Assembly: GCF_014170305.1 (NCBI RefSeq)
Contig: NZ_LZZT01000010.1
Location: forward strand, 310,001 to 374,000
Origin: Achromobacter sp. UMC71
Lineage (GTDB): Bacteria > Pseudomonadota > Gammaproteobacteria > Burkholderiales > Burkholderiaceae_B
Length of the DNA: 64,000 nucleotides
Reading direction: 5' to 3'
The translations under genes were made by a program, and so were the position numbers. The notes beneath the pieces are model-generated. The model worked only from the letters and a program-made list of their open reading frames with translations, was not told the origin of the DNA and did no database searches. Shown here one piece after another: positions 37,014-45,649 of the stretch (positions are counted from its first letter, which is position 1; each line of letters begins with the position of its first letter).

Positions 37014-37208
37014 GGCGGCTCCTTGTAGTGGCATCGCACCCGGGCCGTGCCGGCACGGGGGGGCGGCCTGGGCGTGGGGCGAAATCCCAGAATAGAGGAG
37101 CGCAAGGGGGGACGGAATGCGGGATTGCCCTGCCGGCGCGCCGGGTTGCGCGCGCCGGTGGAAAAATGGAACGGGAGATCAGTCCGGCTGACGTGTTGAG
37201 CCCCAGCA

Positions 37209-37226
37209 GCCCGGCGCGTGCCGGGC
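37209..37226 (-). terminator. Short hairpin after tauC
   Basis: GCCCGGC, 4-nt loop, GCCGGGC. Seven-bp stem located just downstream of the tauC stop on the minus strand, without U-tract; weak candidate for the end of tauABC. The rest of the 220-base gap to tauR shows no ORF. Confidence 0.35.
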
Positions 37227-37233
37227 CCCAGCG

Positions 37234-38061
37234 TCAGAGGCGTCCCTTCCAGGGAATCGCGAATTTTTCCAGATACCGCACCAGCAGGTCGAAGGCGAAG
37301 GCGAACACGCCGATGACGATGATGCCCATGATGACGGTGTCGCTGGCCAGGAACTGCGCGGCATTGAGCACCATGAAGCCCAGCCCGCGGTCGGCGGCCA
37401 CCATTTCGGCGGCCACCAGTGTGGTCCAGCCCACCCCGATGCCGATGCGCATGCCGGTGAAGATCTCGGGCATGGCGGCTTTCAGGATGACGTGCCAGAC
37501 GATCTGCATGCGCGTGCCGCCCATGGCATAGGCCGCGTGGATCTGCTCGATGGAGACCGAGCGCACGCCCGCCCGGGCCGCGATCGCCATGGGGGCGAAG
37601 ATGGCCAGGTAGATCAGCAGGATCTTGGGAAACTCGCCGATGCCGAACCAGATGATGATGAGCGGCAGATAGGCCAGCGGCGGCAGGGGGCGGTAGAACT
37701 CGATGGGCGGATCGAAGATGCCGCGCGCGTAGCGGTTCACGCCCATCAGGATGCCCACCGGAATGGCGGTGGCGCAAGCCAGGAAGAACGCCGAGAACAC
37801 CCGCGACAGGCTGGCCAGCGCGTGCTCGGCCAGGGTGGAATTGGCCACGCCGTCGGTCATGGCCGAGACGAACTTGCCGTACACCGCCTGCGGCGAGGGC
37901 AGGAACAGCGGCTTGACCCAGCCCGCGTTGGTGGCCAGGAACCACAGCGCCAGCAGCGCAATGCTGGTCAACAGGCTGATGTGGCCGCTGTAGCCGGCTC
38001 CTGGCGCCCCATAGACCTTGCCCGGCGTGGCCGGCTGATGTCCTGAAAAACGGCTAGGCAT
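37234..38061 (-). CDS. tauC: Taurine ABC transporter permease
   Basis: 275 aa inner-membrane permease of the SsuC/TauC group. About six hydrophobic segments; EAA-type loop [20 protein letters not shown] followed by [20 protein letters not shown]. The ATG at 38059-38061 overlaps the tauB stop by 8 bases, so I reject the longer frame that runs into tauB. Works with TauA and TauB. The order on the transcript is A-B-C. Confidence 0.9.
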   Translation of the reverse strand: MPSRFSGHQPATPGKVYGAPGAGYSGHISLLTSIALLALWFLATNAGWVKPLFLPSPQAVYGKFVSAMTDGVANSTLAEHALASLSRVFSAFFLACATAIPVGILMGVNRYARGIFDPPIEFYRPLPPLAYLPLIIIWFGIGEFPKILLIYLAIFAPMAIAARAGVRSVSIEQIHAAYAMGGTRMQIVWHVILKAAMPEIFTGMRIGIGVGWTTLVAAEMVAADRGLGFMVLNAAQFLASDTVIMGIIVIGVFAFAFDLLVRYLEKFAIPWKGRL

Positions 38062-38890
38062 GGACGGCCTGCGGGGAGGAGGCGGCGAGTTCGTCGCCGT
38101 AGATGATGCCAAGGACTTGTTCGCGCATGGCGATGAAGTCGGGACTTGATTTGATGCCGCGTCCATCGCGCGTCTCCAGGTAGCGCCGGTTGAAGTCCGG
38201 CTTGAAGGTGTGGGTGATGCGTCCCGGGCGGGGCGACATGACGATCAGCCGCGACCCCAGGAACAGCGCCTCTTCCACGCTATGGGTAATGAAAAAGAAC
38301 ATCTTGCCGGTCTGGCGCCAGATATCCAGCAACAGTTCCTGGATGGTCTCGCGGGTCAGCGCGTCCAGCGCCGCCATGGGCTCGTCCATCAGCAGCATGG
38401 CGGGGTCGCAGGTCAGCGCCCGGGCGATGCCCACGCGCTGCTGCATGCCGCCGGACAACTGGTAGATCATGTGGCGGTGGAAATCCTTCAGACCCACCAA
38501 CTCCAGGTTGCGGCGCGCGCGGGCGCGGCGGGTCTCGCGGTCCACGCCTTGCAGCTTCAGGCCGAACTCGGTGTTTTCCAGCACGTTCAACCACGGCAGC
38601 AGCGCGTGCTTCTGGAACACCACGCCGCGGTCGGCGCCTGGCCCGGTGATGGGCCGTCCGCCCAGCGTGATCTCGCCGTCGGTCGGCGACAGAAAGCCGG
38701 CCAGCAGGCTGAGCAAGGTGGTCTTGCCGCAACCCGACGCGCCCAGCGCCACGACGAATTCGCCGGGCTCGATAGTCAGGTTGACGTCCTGCAAGGCAAT
38801 GACCGGGCCGCTGTCGTGCAGCCCGGGGTAGGTGACGCTGACGTGATCCGCGCGCAGAGCCTGCGCGGCGGGCGTGGCGGAGTGGGACAT
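38054..38890 (-). CDS. tauB: Taurine ABC transporter ATP-binding protein
   Basis: 278 aa. Walker [18 protein letters not shown] at about 52-68, Q-loop [20 protein letters not shown], signature [20 protein letters not shown], Walker [13 protein letters not shown]. The signature and Q-loop match nitrate/sulfonate/taurine ATPases. It ends inside the first codons of tauC, coupling the two. tauA is 87 bases upstream. Confidence 0.92.
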   Translation of the reverse strand: MSHSATPAAQALRADHVSVTYPGLHDSGPVIALQDVNLTIEPGEFVVALGASGCGKTTLLSLLAGFLSPTDGEITLGGRPITGPGADRGVVFQKHALLPWLNVLENTEFGLKLQGVDRETRRARARRNLELVGLKDFHRHMIYQLSGGMQQRVGIARALTCDPAMLLMDEPMAALDALTRETIQELLLDIWRQTGKMFFFITHSVEEALFLGSRLIVMSPRPGRITHTFKPDFNRRYLETRDGRGIKSSPDFIAMREQVLGIIYGDELAASSPQAVHA

Positions 38891-38977
38891 GCGGGCTCCC
38901 CTGTTGTTACGGCGCCCGTAGCCAGGCGGACACCGGGGCGGGGCGCGGTTGGCGGCGCGCCCCGCGGGCTGCTGCGG

Positions 38978-40006
38978 CTATTTGACGGCCGCTTTGGCGT
39001 ACTGGTCCGTGACGTGGGCGCTGTAGTCGTCCAGGGCGCGGTCGATCTGCTTCTGGTCCTTCAGGAACTTGGCGCTGGCCGCGAAGGCCCGCGCCGCGCC
39101 GGCGTCCTTGCCGCCGCCCAGCCATTCCTTGGACGCCTGTTCCTGGGCGGTGGGAAAGGTCAGCAGCTTCAAGGCCGTGGCGACGTCGTCCGGCTTGCCG
39201 CCGATCAGCTTGACGATGCTCTTGACCGGGGCCGAATCGGCGGTCCAGGACGCGCTGTTGGCACGGTAGTCAGCATACGACTTGGCCAGCACGGCGGTGA
39301 AGGCCGCCATGAATTTCGGGTTCTTGGCGGCCCAGGCGCGGTCCACCACCAGGCCGTCGAAGGTCGGCACGCTGGCGTGGCCGATGGCTTCGGAATCGGC
39401 GATGACCTTGCCGGTCTTTTCGATTTCCGTCAGGGCGGGCGGCCAGACGTAGGCGGCGTCGATGTCGCCGCGCTGCCAGGCGGCCACGATCTGCGGCGGC
39501 TGCATGTTCAGGATGCGCACGTCGCGCGGGTTGATCTTCCAGACCTGTTCCAGGCCGACCAGCAGGTGGAAGTGCGAGGTCGAGACGAACGGCGTGGCGA
39601 CGCGCTTGCCCTTCAGGTCGGCGGTGCTGTTGATGCCCGAGCCGTTGCGCGCCACCAGCGCTTCCGATTTGCCGATGTTGTCCAGCACCCAGAACAGCTG
39701 CAGGTCGACACCACGAGTGGCGGCGGACGTGATGCCGGTGGACCCCAGGACGCCGACCGGCACGTTGCCGGACGCCAGCGCCGTGGAAATGTCGCCGCCC
39801 GAGGTGAACTGGCGCCAGTCGACCTGGTAGCCGGCGTCTTTCAGGGCCTTGTCGAAGCTGCCGTCGGCAATGGCGGTCAGGAAGGGGCCGACGATGAGCT
39901 GGTAGCCCACCACCAGGCGGGTCTGGGCATAGGCGGGCGCGGCCAGCAGCGCGGCGGCCACGCCGGCCAGGAGACAGCGGCGGATGAGGCGGTATATCGC
40001 GTTCAT
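38978..40006 (-). CDS. tauA: Taurine ABC transporter substrate-binding protein
   Basis: 342 aa exported binding protein. Signal peptide RLIRRCLLAGVAAALLAAPA ending at AYAQ; then the SsuA/TauA-like fold: TRLVVGYQLIVGPFLTAIAD, FTSGGDISTALASGNVPVGV, LFWVLDNIGKSEALVARNGS, KGKRVATPFVSTSHFHLLVG. These blocks match TauA more than nitrate- or thiamine-binding relatives. First gene of tauABC. About 95 bases upstream of the start is the palindrome also seen before tauX. Confidence 0.91.
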   Translation of the reverse strand: MNAIYRLIRRCLLAGVAAALLAAPAYAQTRLVVGYQLIVGPFLTAIADGSFDKALKDAGYQVDWRQFTSGGDISTALASGNVPVGVLGSTGITSAATRGVDLQLFWVLDNIGKSEALVARNGSGINSTADLKGKRVATPFVSTSHFHLLVGLEQVWKINPRDVRILNMQPPQIVAAWQRGDIDAAYVWPPALTEIEKTGKVIADSEAIGHASVPTFDGLVVDRAWAAKNPKFMAAFTAVLAKSYADYRANSASWTADSAPVKSIVKLIGGKPDDVATALKLLTFPTAQEQASKEWLGGGKDAGAARAFAASAKFLKDQKQIDRALDDYSAHVTDQYAKAAVK

Positions 40007-40099
40007 GGTGATCTCCGGTAGAGAGGACGGCCGCGCCCCGACGCGACCGGCTTGTGCCGGTGCGGCCTGTGATGCCAGTTTGCCCGGATGGGATCGGAA

Positions 40100-40120
40100 C
40101 GCTAGGGCCAGTTGCCCTAT
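40100..40120. promoter_or_regulatory. Candidate TauR operator upstream of tauA
   Basis: TAGGGC (40103-40108), CAGTT, GCCCTA (40114-40119), preceded by AACGC. Compared with the tauX element, AACGCTAGGGCC, GTT and GCCCTA are the same, with one substitution and one inserted base. Position suits an operator near the tauA promoter. Confidence 0.55.
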
Positions 40121-40140
40121 TCGATAGGTGCCAATGGGGG

Positions 40141-40223
40141 CTCGGGAAGGCCCCCAACGCCGCGCGCTTCGCGCTTGCTGCCCCCCGAGGGGGGGGCCGG
40201 CCTTCGGGCGGCCGGGCGGCCGG
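40141..40223. repeat. GC-rich multi-hairpin intergenic element, possible dispersed repeat
   Basis: Three adjoining dyads: GCGCG-CTT-CGCGC (about 40163-40175), CCCCCC-GA-GGGGGG (40181-40194) and GGCCGGCC-TTCG-GGCGGCC (about 40195-40213). This composition is reminiscent of extragenic elements that recur in Bordetella and Achromobacter genomes (from memory, not checked). It has only one copy in this window. Confidence 0.35.
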
Positions 40224-40236
40224 ACGGTGTAATGCA

Positions 40237-40272
40237 AACGGGCGGCGGGACCTGATGGTCCGGCCGCCCGTT
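40237..40272 (-). terminator. Terminator of folE
   Basis: AACGGGCGG (40237-40245) pairs with CCGCCCGTT (40264-40272), with an inner GGACC/GGTCC stem. On the minus strand it is followed by TTTGCATT. It lies 18 bases after the folE stop. Confidence 0.78.
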
Positions 40273-40290
40273 CAGGGGAAAGCGTCTGAT

Positions 40291-40836
40291 TTAGCGGATG
40301 AGGCTGAGGAATTCGGCCCGGGTCGACGGGTTGTCGTGGAATTCGCCGAGCATGACCGAGGTGACCATCGACGAATTCTGCTTTTCGACGCCGCGCATCA
40401 TCATGCACATGTGCTGGGCTTCGATCACGACCGCGACGCCGGCGGCGCCGGTGACCGACTGCACGGCCTCGGCCACCTGGCGGCTGAGGTTTTCCTGGAT
40501 CTGCAGGCGGCGGGCGTACATTTCGACGATGCGCGCCACCTTGGACAGGCCCAGCACGCGGCCGTTGGGCAGGTAGGCCACGTGCGCCTTGCCGATGAAC
40601 GGCAGCATGTGGTGTTCACAGAGCGAATACAGCTCGATGTTCTTGACCAGCACGATTTCGCGGGTGTCCGACGTGAACAGCGCGCCGTTGACGATTTCGT
40701 CCAGGTTCTGGTGGTAGCCGCGGCACAGGTGGCGCATGGCCTTGGCGGCGCGCGCGGGCGTGTCGGCCAGGCCTTCGCGGGACGGATCTTCCCCCAGTGC
40801 TTCGAGAATGGCGGTGTAGTGTGTTTCCAATGACAT
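40291..40836 (-). CDS. folE: GTP cyclohydrolase I (FolE)
   Basis: 181 aa; converts GTP to 7,8-dihydroneopterin triphosphate, the first step of folate synthesis. Zinc ligands: Cys and His in [20 protein letters not shown] and the later Cys in [12 protein letters not shown]. Other family blocks: [20 protein letters not shown] and [13 protein letters not shown] chose the ATG at 40834-40836, preceded by CAGGAG; the frame is open 17 codons further without similarity. Single gene with its own terminator. Confidence 0.94.
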   Translation of the reverse strand: MSLETHYTAILEALGEDPSREGLADTPARAAKAMRHLCRGYHQNLDEIVNGALFTSDTREIVLVKNIELYSLCEHHMLPFIGKAHVAYLPNGRVLGLSKVARIVEMYARRLQIQENLSRQVAEAVQSVTGAAGVAVVIEAQHMCMMMRGVEKQNSSMVTSVMLGEFHDNPSTRAEFLSLIR

Positions 40837-40939
40837 TGGGGACTCCTGGGCTGCGCGCCAAGTATGGCGTGACACGGCGAATAACACGCAAGTCTACCGC
40901 AGCGCGGGCCGGGGCCGCACGCCTGAAAGGGGCCTGAAA

Positions 40940-41596
40940 CTACACGCCGCGGTTCTCCACCGCGTACTTGACCAGTTCGGCCTGGCCGTCGATGCCCAGC
41001 TTGCGCTTGATATTCAGTCGGTGCGTTTCCACGGTGCGCACCGACAGGCCCAGCGCCTGGGCGATCTGCTTGTTGGCATGGCCGCTGGCGATGTGGCGCA
41101 GCACGTCGCGTTCGCGCTGCGTCAGCAGGGTGGCCGGCGCGCTGGCCTGCGACAGGCGCAGCGAGACGGCCGCGCTGAAATAGTTGCGGCCGGTCATCAC
41201 GGTGTCGATGGCGGCGATGATCTCGTGGGCCGGCTCGTCTTTCAGCAGATAGCCCCGGGCGCCGGCCCGCACGGCCTGCACCATGTATTCGGCATTGTCG
41301 TGCATGGACAGCACCAGCACCGCGATCTGCGGGTAGCGTTCGTGCAGCTGGGCGGTCAATTCCAGTCCGCCCACGCCGGGCATGTTCAGGTCCATCAGCG
41401 CCAGTTGCGGCAGGGTGCCACCCTGGGGATCCTCGGCCAGGCAGGCCTGCAGGAAGGCCAGCACCGCGGCGGCGTTGCCGGCTTCGCCCACCACCCGCAG
41501 GTGCGGCACGGTTTCCAGGCGCAGGCGCAGGCCGTCGCGCACCAGCGGATGGTCGTCGATCAACAGGAGTCGGACGGAGTCGGGGTGGTGGGTCAT
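40940..41596 (-). CDS. LuxR/NarL-family response regulator
   Basis: 218 aa. Receiver domain with acidic pocket in LLLIDDHP, phosphoacceptor Asp in LALMDLNMPGVGG, conserved Ser/Lys in LVLSMHDN and YLLKDEP. C-terminal GerE HTH: LTQRERDVLRHIASGHANKQ followed by IAQALGLSVRTVETH. The start ATG at 41594-41596 overlaps the kinase stop (ATGA), so it is the kinase's partner. Divergent cstA is the likely target, by analogy with other cstA-linked two-component systems. Confidence 0.9.
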   Translation of the reverse strand: MTHHPDSVRLLLIDDHPLVRDGLRLRLETVPHLRVVGEAGNAAAVLAFLQACLAEDPQGGTLPQLALMDLNMPGVGGLELTAQLHERYPQIAVLVLSMHDNAEYMVQAVRAGARGYLLKDEPAHEIIAAIDTVMTGRNYFSAAVSLRLSQASAPATLLTQRERDVLRHIASGHANKQIAQALGLSVRTVETHRLNIKRKLGIDGQAELVKYAVENRGV

Positions 41597-43011
41597 GCGG
41601 GCTGGGCGGTGTCGGGAGTGTGGGCGGGCAAGGGCAGCCAGGCTTGCAGCGTGGTGCCGTGGTCCGAGGTGTGAAAGCTGAGGCTGCCGGACAGCGCCGT
41701 CATGCGTTCGCGCATATTGCGAAGGCCGATGCCGCGGCGCGGGTCGCGCTGCACGTCGGCGTAATCGAAGCCGCGGCCGTCGTCGCTGACCGTCAGGCGC
41801 AAGTCGCGGGCGGAATAGGTCAGGGTCAGGTCGGCGCGCGACGCCCCAGCGTGGCGGATGACGTTGGTCAACGCCTCCTGGGTGACGCGGAACAGGGCGG
41901 TGGCATAGGCGTCGGGCAGCTTTACCGGCCGGCCCTGGGTGGACAGGCGCACGGCCAGGGGCGCGGCGCCCGGCTGGCTGGCGCCGGCGAATTCCCGGCC
42001 CAGGTGTTCCAGCGCGGCGGGCAGGCCCAGGTCGTCCAGCAGCGTGGGGCGCAGGTTGTGCGAGATGCGGCGCACCTCGCCCACGGCCATGTTCAGGCGG
42101 TCCAGCGCGCCGCCCAGCGGCGTGTCGATATGCGCCAGCGCGCGCGGCTCGGCCGCCAGCGCCTGGCGCAGGCGTTCGCGCGCGGCCTCCAGCGACAGCT
42201 TGATGGACACCAGCACCTGGCTGATGCCGTCGTGCAGCTCGCGCGACAGGCGGGCGCGCTCGTCTTCCTGCGAGCGCACCAGTTGCTGGGCCATCAGCCG
42301 CAGCTTGGCGTCGGACTGGCGGTGGTCGCTGATATTGAGGGCCAGGCCGCAGGCGGCCACCAGCAGGATGGACACCGCCGCGATGCCCGCGACCCAGGCG
42401 AACATGTTGCGGATATTGGCCTGCGCGGCCGCGTCGATATGGGCCAGGGTCTGCTCCACGTCGTCCAGGTAGATGCCGGTGCCCAGCATCCAGCCCCAGC
42501 GTTCCAGCTCGACCACGTAGCCCAGTTTTTCCACGGTCTGGTGGGTGGAGGGCTTTTCCCACAGGTAGTGCACCGCCTGGCCGTCGCTGCCGCCGCGGCG
42601 GGCGGCGGCCAGCAGGTTCTGGATCACCGCCTGGCCGCGCGTGTCGCGCAGGTCCCAGAGGTCTTGCCCCACCAGTTCGGGCTGGCGCGGATGCATCAGG
42701 TTCTTGCCGCGCAGGTCATAGACGAAGAAATAGCCGTCGTGGCCGAATTCCATCTGGCCCAGCAGCGCCAGCGCGCGTTCCCGGGCGGCCTCGCCATCGC
42801 TGGCGTCCTGCAACGGCGCGATGGCGCTGTAGGCCAGGCTGACGTAGTGGCGCAGCTCGCTTTCCTTGCTGCCCAGCCAGGCGCTTTCCACGACTTCCTT
42901 TTCGCGCTGAGCCAATTGCAGCGCCTGCACGTAGACGGCCGCGGCAATGGCGGCCAGCGCCACGAGCAGGGGCACGGCAGCCAGCAGCAGGATTTTCAGT
43001 CGCAGCTTCAT
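41593..43011 (-). CDS. Cache-domain sensor histidine kinase (HisKA_3 type)
   Basis: 472 aa membrane sensor. First transmembrane helix at about 7-28, then a periplasmic single-Cache domain (about 35-190) with MEFGHDGYFFVYDLRGKNLM and the ELERWGWMLGTGIYLDDVE ending typical of sCache_2; second helix at about 203-226. Cytoplasmic part: phospho-His in LSRELHDGISQVLVSIKLSL and an ATPase domain with SDDGRGFDYADV and GIGLRNMRERM. Single-Cache domains bind small carboxylates such as pyruvate or acetate in known cases. Being divergent from cstA, pyruvate is an attractive ligand (inference). Confidence 0.9.
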   Translation of the reverse strand: MKLRLKILLLAAVPLLVALAAIAAAVYVQALQLAQREKEVVESAWLGSKESELRHYVSLAYSAIAPLQDASDGEAARERALALLGQMEFGHDGYFFVYDLRGKNLMHPRQPELVGQDLWDLRDTRGQAVIQNLLAAARRGGSDGQAVHYLWEKPSTHQTVEKLGYVVELERWGWMLGTGIYLDDVEQTLAHIDAAAQANIRNMFAWVAGIAAVSILLVAACGLALNISDHRQSDAKLRLMAQQLVRSQEDERARLSRELHDGISQVLVSIKLSLEAARERLRQALAAEPRALAHIDTPLGGALDRLNMAVGEVRRISHNLRPTLLDDLGLPAALEHLGREFAGASQPGAAPLAVRLSTQGRPVKLPDAYATALFRVTQEALTNVIRHAGASRADLTLTYSARDLRLTVSDDGRGFDYADVQRDPRRGIGLRNMRERMTALSGSLSFHTSDHGTTLQAWLPLPAHTPDTAQPA

Positions 43012-43325
43012 GAGGGGATTTGTATCAGCGCCAAGCGGACGTGTTGCGATGCATCAATGGAAGACGGCCCAGCCCTGAAGGGACAGGTGCCGCCGATTTT
43101 ACGATTGCGGCGCGAATTTGCTGCGGCGCATTCGGTAGTACCACGTAGGGCGTTTGCGTAGTTTCGCGCTTGTTGCGGGTGGGGCAAACCGAAATACTAA
43201 CGCCCGCGTCGACCAGACGCCGAGCGGACCACCGTGTCCGCCACCCCACAACAATGAGTCTGCCTTCCGCGAGACGAAAAAAACGTTTCACGCCAAGAGC
43301 ATGGCGGCAGGCACGAGGAGATCTT
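43012..43325. other. Divergent regulatory gap between the sensor kinase and cstA
   Basis: About 314 bases with no credible gene. It contains CGTAG at 43144-43148 and again at 43157-43161, possible short direct repeats for a NarL-type regulator, but this is weak. No clear promoter hexamers identified. Confidence 0.35.
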
Positions 43326-45407
43326 ATGCATACCAGCAGTAAGGGACTGGGTCAGCACCTGGTCTGGCTGGCGGTTGCGGTATTGGGCGCGTTCGCGCTT
43401 GGCACCGTGGCGCTGGCCAGAGGGGAGACCATCAACGCGCTATGGGTGGTGATCGCCGCCGTCTGCGTCTATCTGATCGCATACCGCTACTACAGCCGCT
43501 TCATCGCGAACAAGGTCTTCATGCTGGACCCCACCCGCATGACGCCCGCCTGGAAGCACAACGACGGCCTGGACTACGTCCCGACCAACAAGCACGTGCT
43601 GTTCGGGCACCACTTCGCCGCCATCGCCGGCGCCGGTCCCCTGGTCGGCCCCGTGCTGGCCGCGCAGATGGGCTACCTGCCGGGCATGCTGTGGATCCTG
43701 GCCGGCGTGGTCTTCGCCGGCGCCGTGCAGGACTTCACCATCCTGTTCATCTCCACCCGCCGCGACGGCCGTTCGCTGGGCGACCTGGTCAAGTCCGAGC
43801 TGGGCAAGATCCCGGGCGTGATTGCGTTGTTCGGCGCCTTCATGATCATGGTGATCATCCTGGCCGTGCTGGCGCTGATCGTGGTCAAGGCGCTGACGCA
43901 TTCGCCGTGGGGCACCTTCACGGTGGCCGCCACCATTCCCATCGCGCTCTTCATGGGTGTGTACCTGCGCTACATCCGTCCCGGCAAGATCGGCGAGGTC
44001 TCCATCATCGGCTTCGTCGGCCTGATGGCGGCCATCACGTTCGGCCAGGACGTGGCGGCGCATCCGGTCATCGGCCCCATGTTCGACTTTGACGGCAAGG
44101 GCCTGACCTGGATTCTTATCATCTACGGTTTCATCGCCTCGGTGCTGCCGGTGTGGCTGCTGCTGGCGCCGCGCGACTACCTGTCGACCTTCCTGAAGAT
44201 CGGCACCATCGTCGGCCTGGCCATCGGCATCGTGGTGGTGGCGCCCGAGCTGAAAATGCCGGCGCTGACGCAGTTCGTGGACGGCTCGGGCCCGGTGTGG
44301 TCGGGCAACCTGTTCCCGTTCCTGTTCATCACCATCGCCTGCGGCGCGGTGTCGGGCTTCCATGCCCTGATCTCGTCGGGCACCACGCCCAAGTTGATCG
44401 AAAACGAAACCCAGGCCCGCTACATCGGTTACGGCGGCATGCTGATGGAATCGTTCGTGGCCATCATGGCCTTGGTGGCCGCTTGCGTGATCGAGCCGGG
44501 CATCTACTACGCCATGAACAGCCCGGCGGCCGTCATCGGCACCACGCCCGACCAGGTGGCCCAGGTGGTCTCCAGCTGGGGCTTCGTGGTGACGCCGGCC
44601 GACCTGATCCAGACGGCCAAGGACGTCGGCGAAAGCACCATCATCTCGCGCGCCGGCGGCGCGCCGACGCTGGCCGTGGGTATGGCCCACATCCTGCATC
44701 AGGTCATCGGCGGCCCGGGCATGATGGCGTTCTGGTATCACTTCGCCATTCTGTTCGAAGCGCTCTTCATCCTGACCGCCGTGGACGCCGGTACCCGCGC
44801 GGGCCGCTTCATGCTGCAAGACCTGCTGGGCACCTTCGCCCCGTCGCTCAAGCGCACCGAGTCCTTGCCCGCCAACCTGATCGCCACCGGCCTGTGCGTG
44901 GCGGCCTGGGGCTACTTCCTGTACCAGGGCGTGGTCGATCCGCTGGGCGGCATCAACACGCTGTGGCCGCTGTTCGGCATCGCCAACCAGATGCTGGCCG
45001 CCATCGCGCTGACGCTGGGCACCGTGGTGCTGTTCAAGATGAAGCGCGACCGCTACGCCTGGGTCACCGTGCTGCCCACGCTGTGGCTGCTGGCGTGCAC
45101 CCTGACCGCCGGCTGGCAGAAGCTGTTCCACGCCGACCCCAAGGTCAGCTTCCTGGCGCACGCGGCCAAGTACAACGCCGCCATCGCCGAAGGCAAGGTC
45201 CTGGCCCCGGCCAAATCGCTGGCGGAAATGTCGCGCGTGGTCTTCAACGACTACATCAATGCCGGCCTGTGCGGCATCTTCATCTTCGTAGTGGTCAGCA
45301 TCGTGGTATTCGGCATCCGTTCGGTGCTGCGCGCCCGCGAGGAAAACAAGCCGACCGCCCGCGAAACACCGTACGAAACCCTGCCGGCCGCCGCCGGCGC
45401 GGACTGA
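43326..45407 (+). CDS. cstA: Carbon starvation protein A family transporter (probable pyruvate/peptide uptake)
   Basis: 693 aa polytopic inner-membrane protein of about 16-18 hydrophobic segments. CstA landmarks: MLDPTRMTPAWKHNDGLDYV, LFGHHFAAIAGAGPLVGPVL, FAGAVQDFTILFISTRRDGR, CGAVSGFHALISSGTTPKLI and TAVDAGTRAGRFMLQDLLG. E. coli CstA and BtsT import pyruvate, CstA also being linked to peptides. AGGAG lies 7 bases before the ATG. It is followed by ybdD and is divergent from a Cache-type two-component system that likely controls it. Confidence 0.93.
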   Translation: MHTSSKGLGQHLVWLAVAVLGAFALGTVALARGETINALWVVIAAVCVYLIAYRYYSRFIANKVFMLDPTRMTPAWKHNDGLDYVPTNKHVLFGHHFAAIAGAGPLVGPVLAAQMGYLPGMLWILAGVVFAGAVQDFTILFISTRRDGRSLGDLVKSELGKIPGVIALFGAFMIMVIILAVLALIVVKALTHSPWGTFTVAATIPIALFMGVYLRYIRPGKIGEVSIIGFVGLMAAITFGQDVAAHPVIGPMFDFDGKGLTWILIIYGFIASVLPVWLLLAPRDYLSTFLKIGTIVGLAIGIVVVAPELKMPALTQFVDGSGPVWSGNLFPFLFITIACGAVSGFHALISSGTTPKLIENETQARYIGYGGMLMESFVAIMALVAACVIEPGIYYAMNSPAAVIGTTPDQVAQVVSSWGFVVTPADLIQTAKDVGESTIISRAGGAPTLAVGMAHILHQVIGGPGMMAFWYHFAILFEALFILTAVDAGTRAGRFMLQDLLGTFAPSLKRTESLPANLIATGLCVAAWGYFLYQGVVDPLGGINTLWPLFGIANQMLAAIALTLGTVVLFKMKRDRYAWVTVLPTLWLLACTLTAGWQKLFHADPKVSFLAHAAKYNAAIAEGKVLAPAKSLAEMSRVVFNDYINAGLCGIFIFVVVSIVVFGIRSVLRAREENKPTARETPYETLPAAAGAD

Positions 45408-45423
45408 TCCCGGGAGCCGCCGC

Positions 45424-45636
45424 ATGCTGTTTTCCAACATGACAACGGCGGCCGGCGCCGCCGGCCGCTACCTGGGCCAGACCCTGAGGCTGATGGTCGG
45501 CGTGCCCGACTACGAAACCTACGTGGAACACATGCGGCGCACCCATCCGGACCAGGAGCCGATGACCTACGAGGCGTTCTTCCGCGAGCGGCAGGACGCC
45601 CGCTATGGCGGCAAGAAGCGGATCGGGTGCTGCTAA
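45424..45636 (+). CDS. ybdD: YbdD/YjiX family small protein (DUF466)
   Basis: 70 aa. Conserved features of the family: RYLGQTLRLMVGVPDYETYV, EHMRRTHPDQEPMTYEAFFR and the C-terminal GKKRIGCC-type end. In E. coli YbdD and YjiX are encoded next to CstA and BtsT and are required for pyruvate transport. It starts 17 bases after cstA, so it is co-transcribed and probably acts with it. Confidence 0.93.
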   Translation: MLFSNMTTAAGAAGRYLGQTLRLMVGVPDYETYVEHMRRTHPDQEPMTYEAFFRERQDARYGGKKRIGCC

Positions 45637-45649
45637 GGGGGTTGCCGGC

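Noticed and set aside
43440-45440. Open frame of 666 codons antisense to cstA
   Set aside because: Its sequence is low-complexity His/Arg/Gln/Gly/Asp, the typical mirror of GC-rich coding DNA, while the plus strand encodes a clear CstA.
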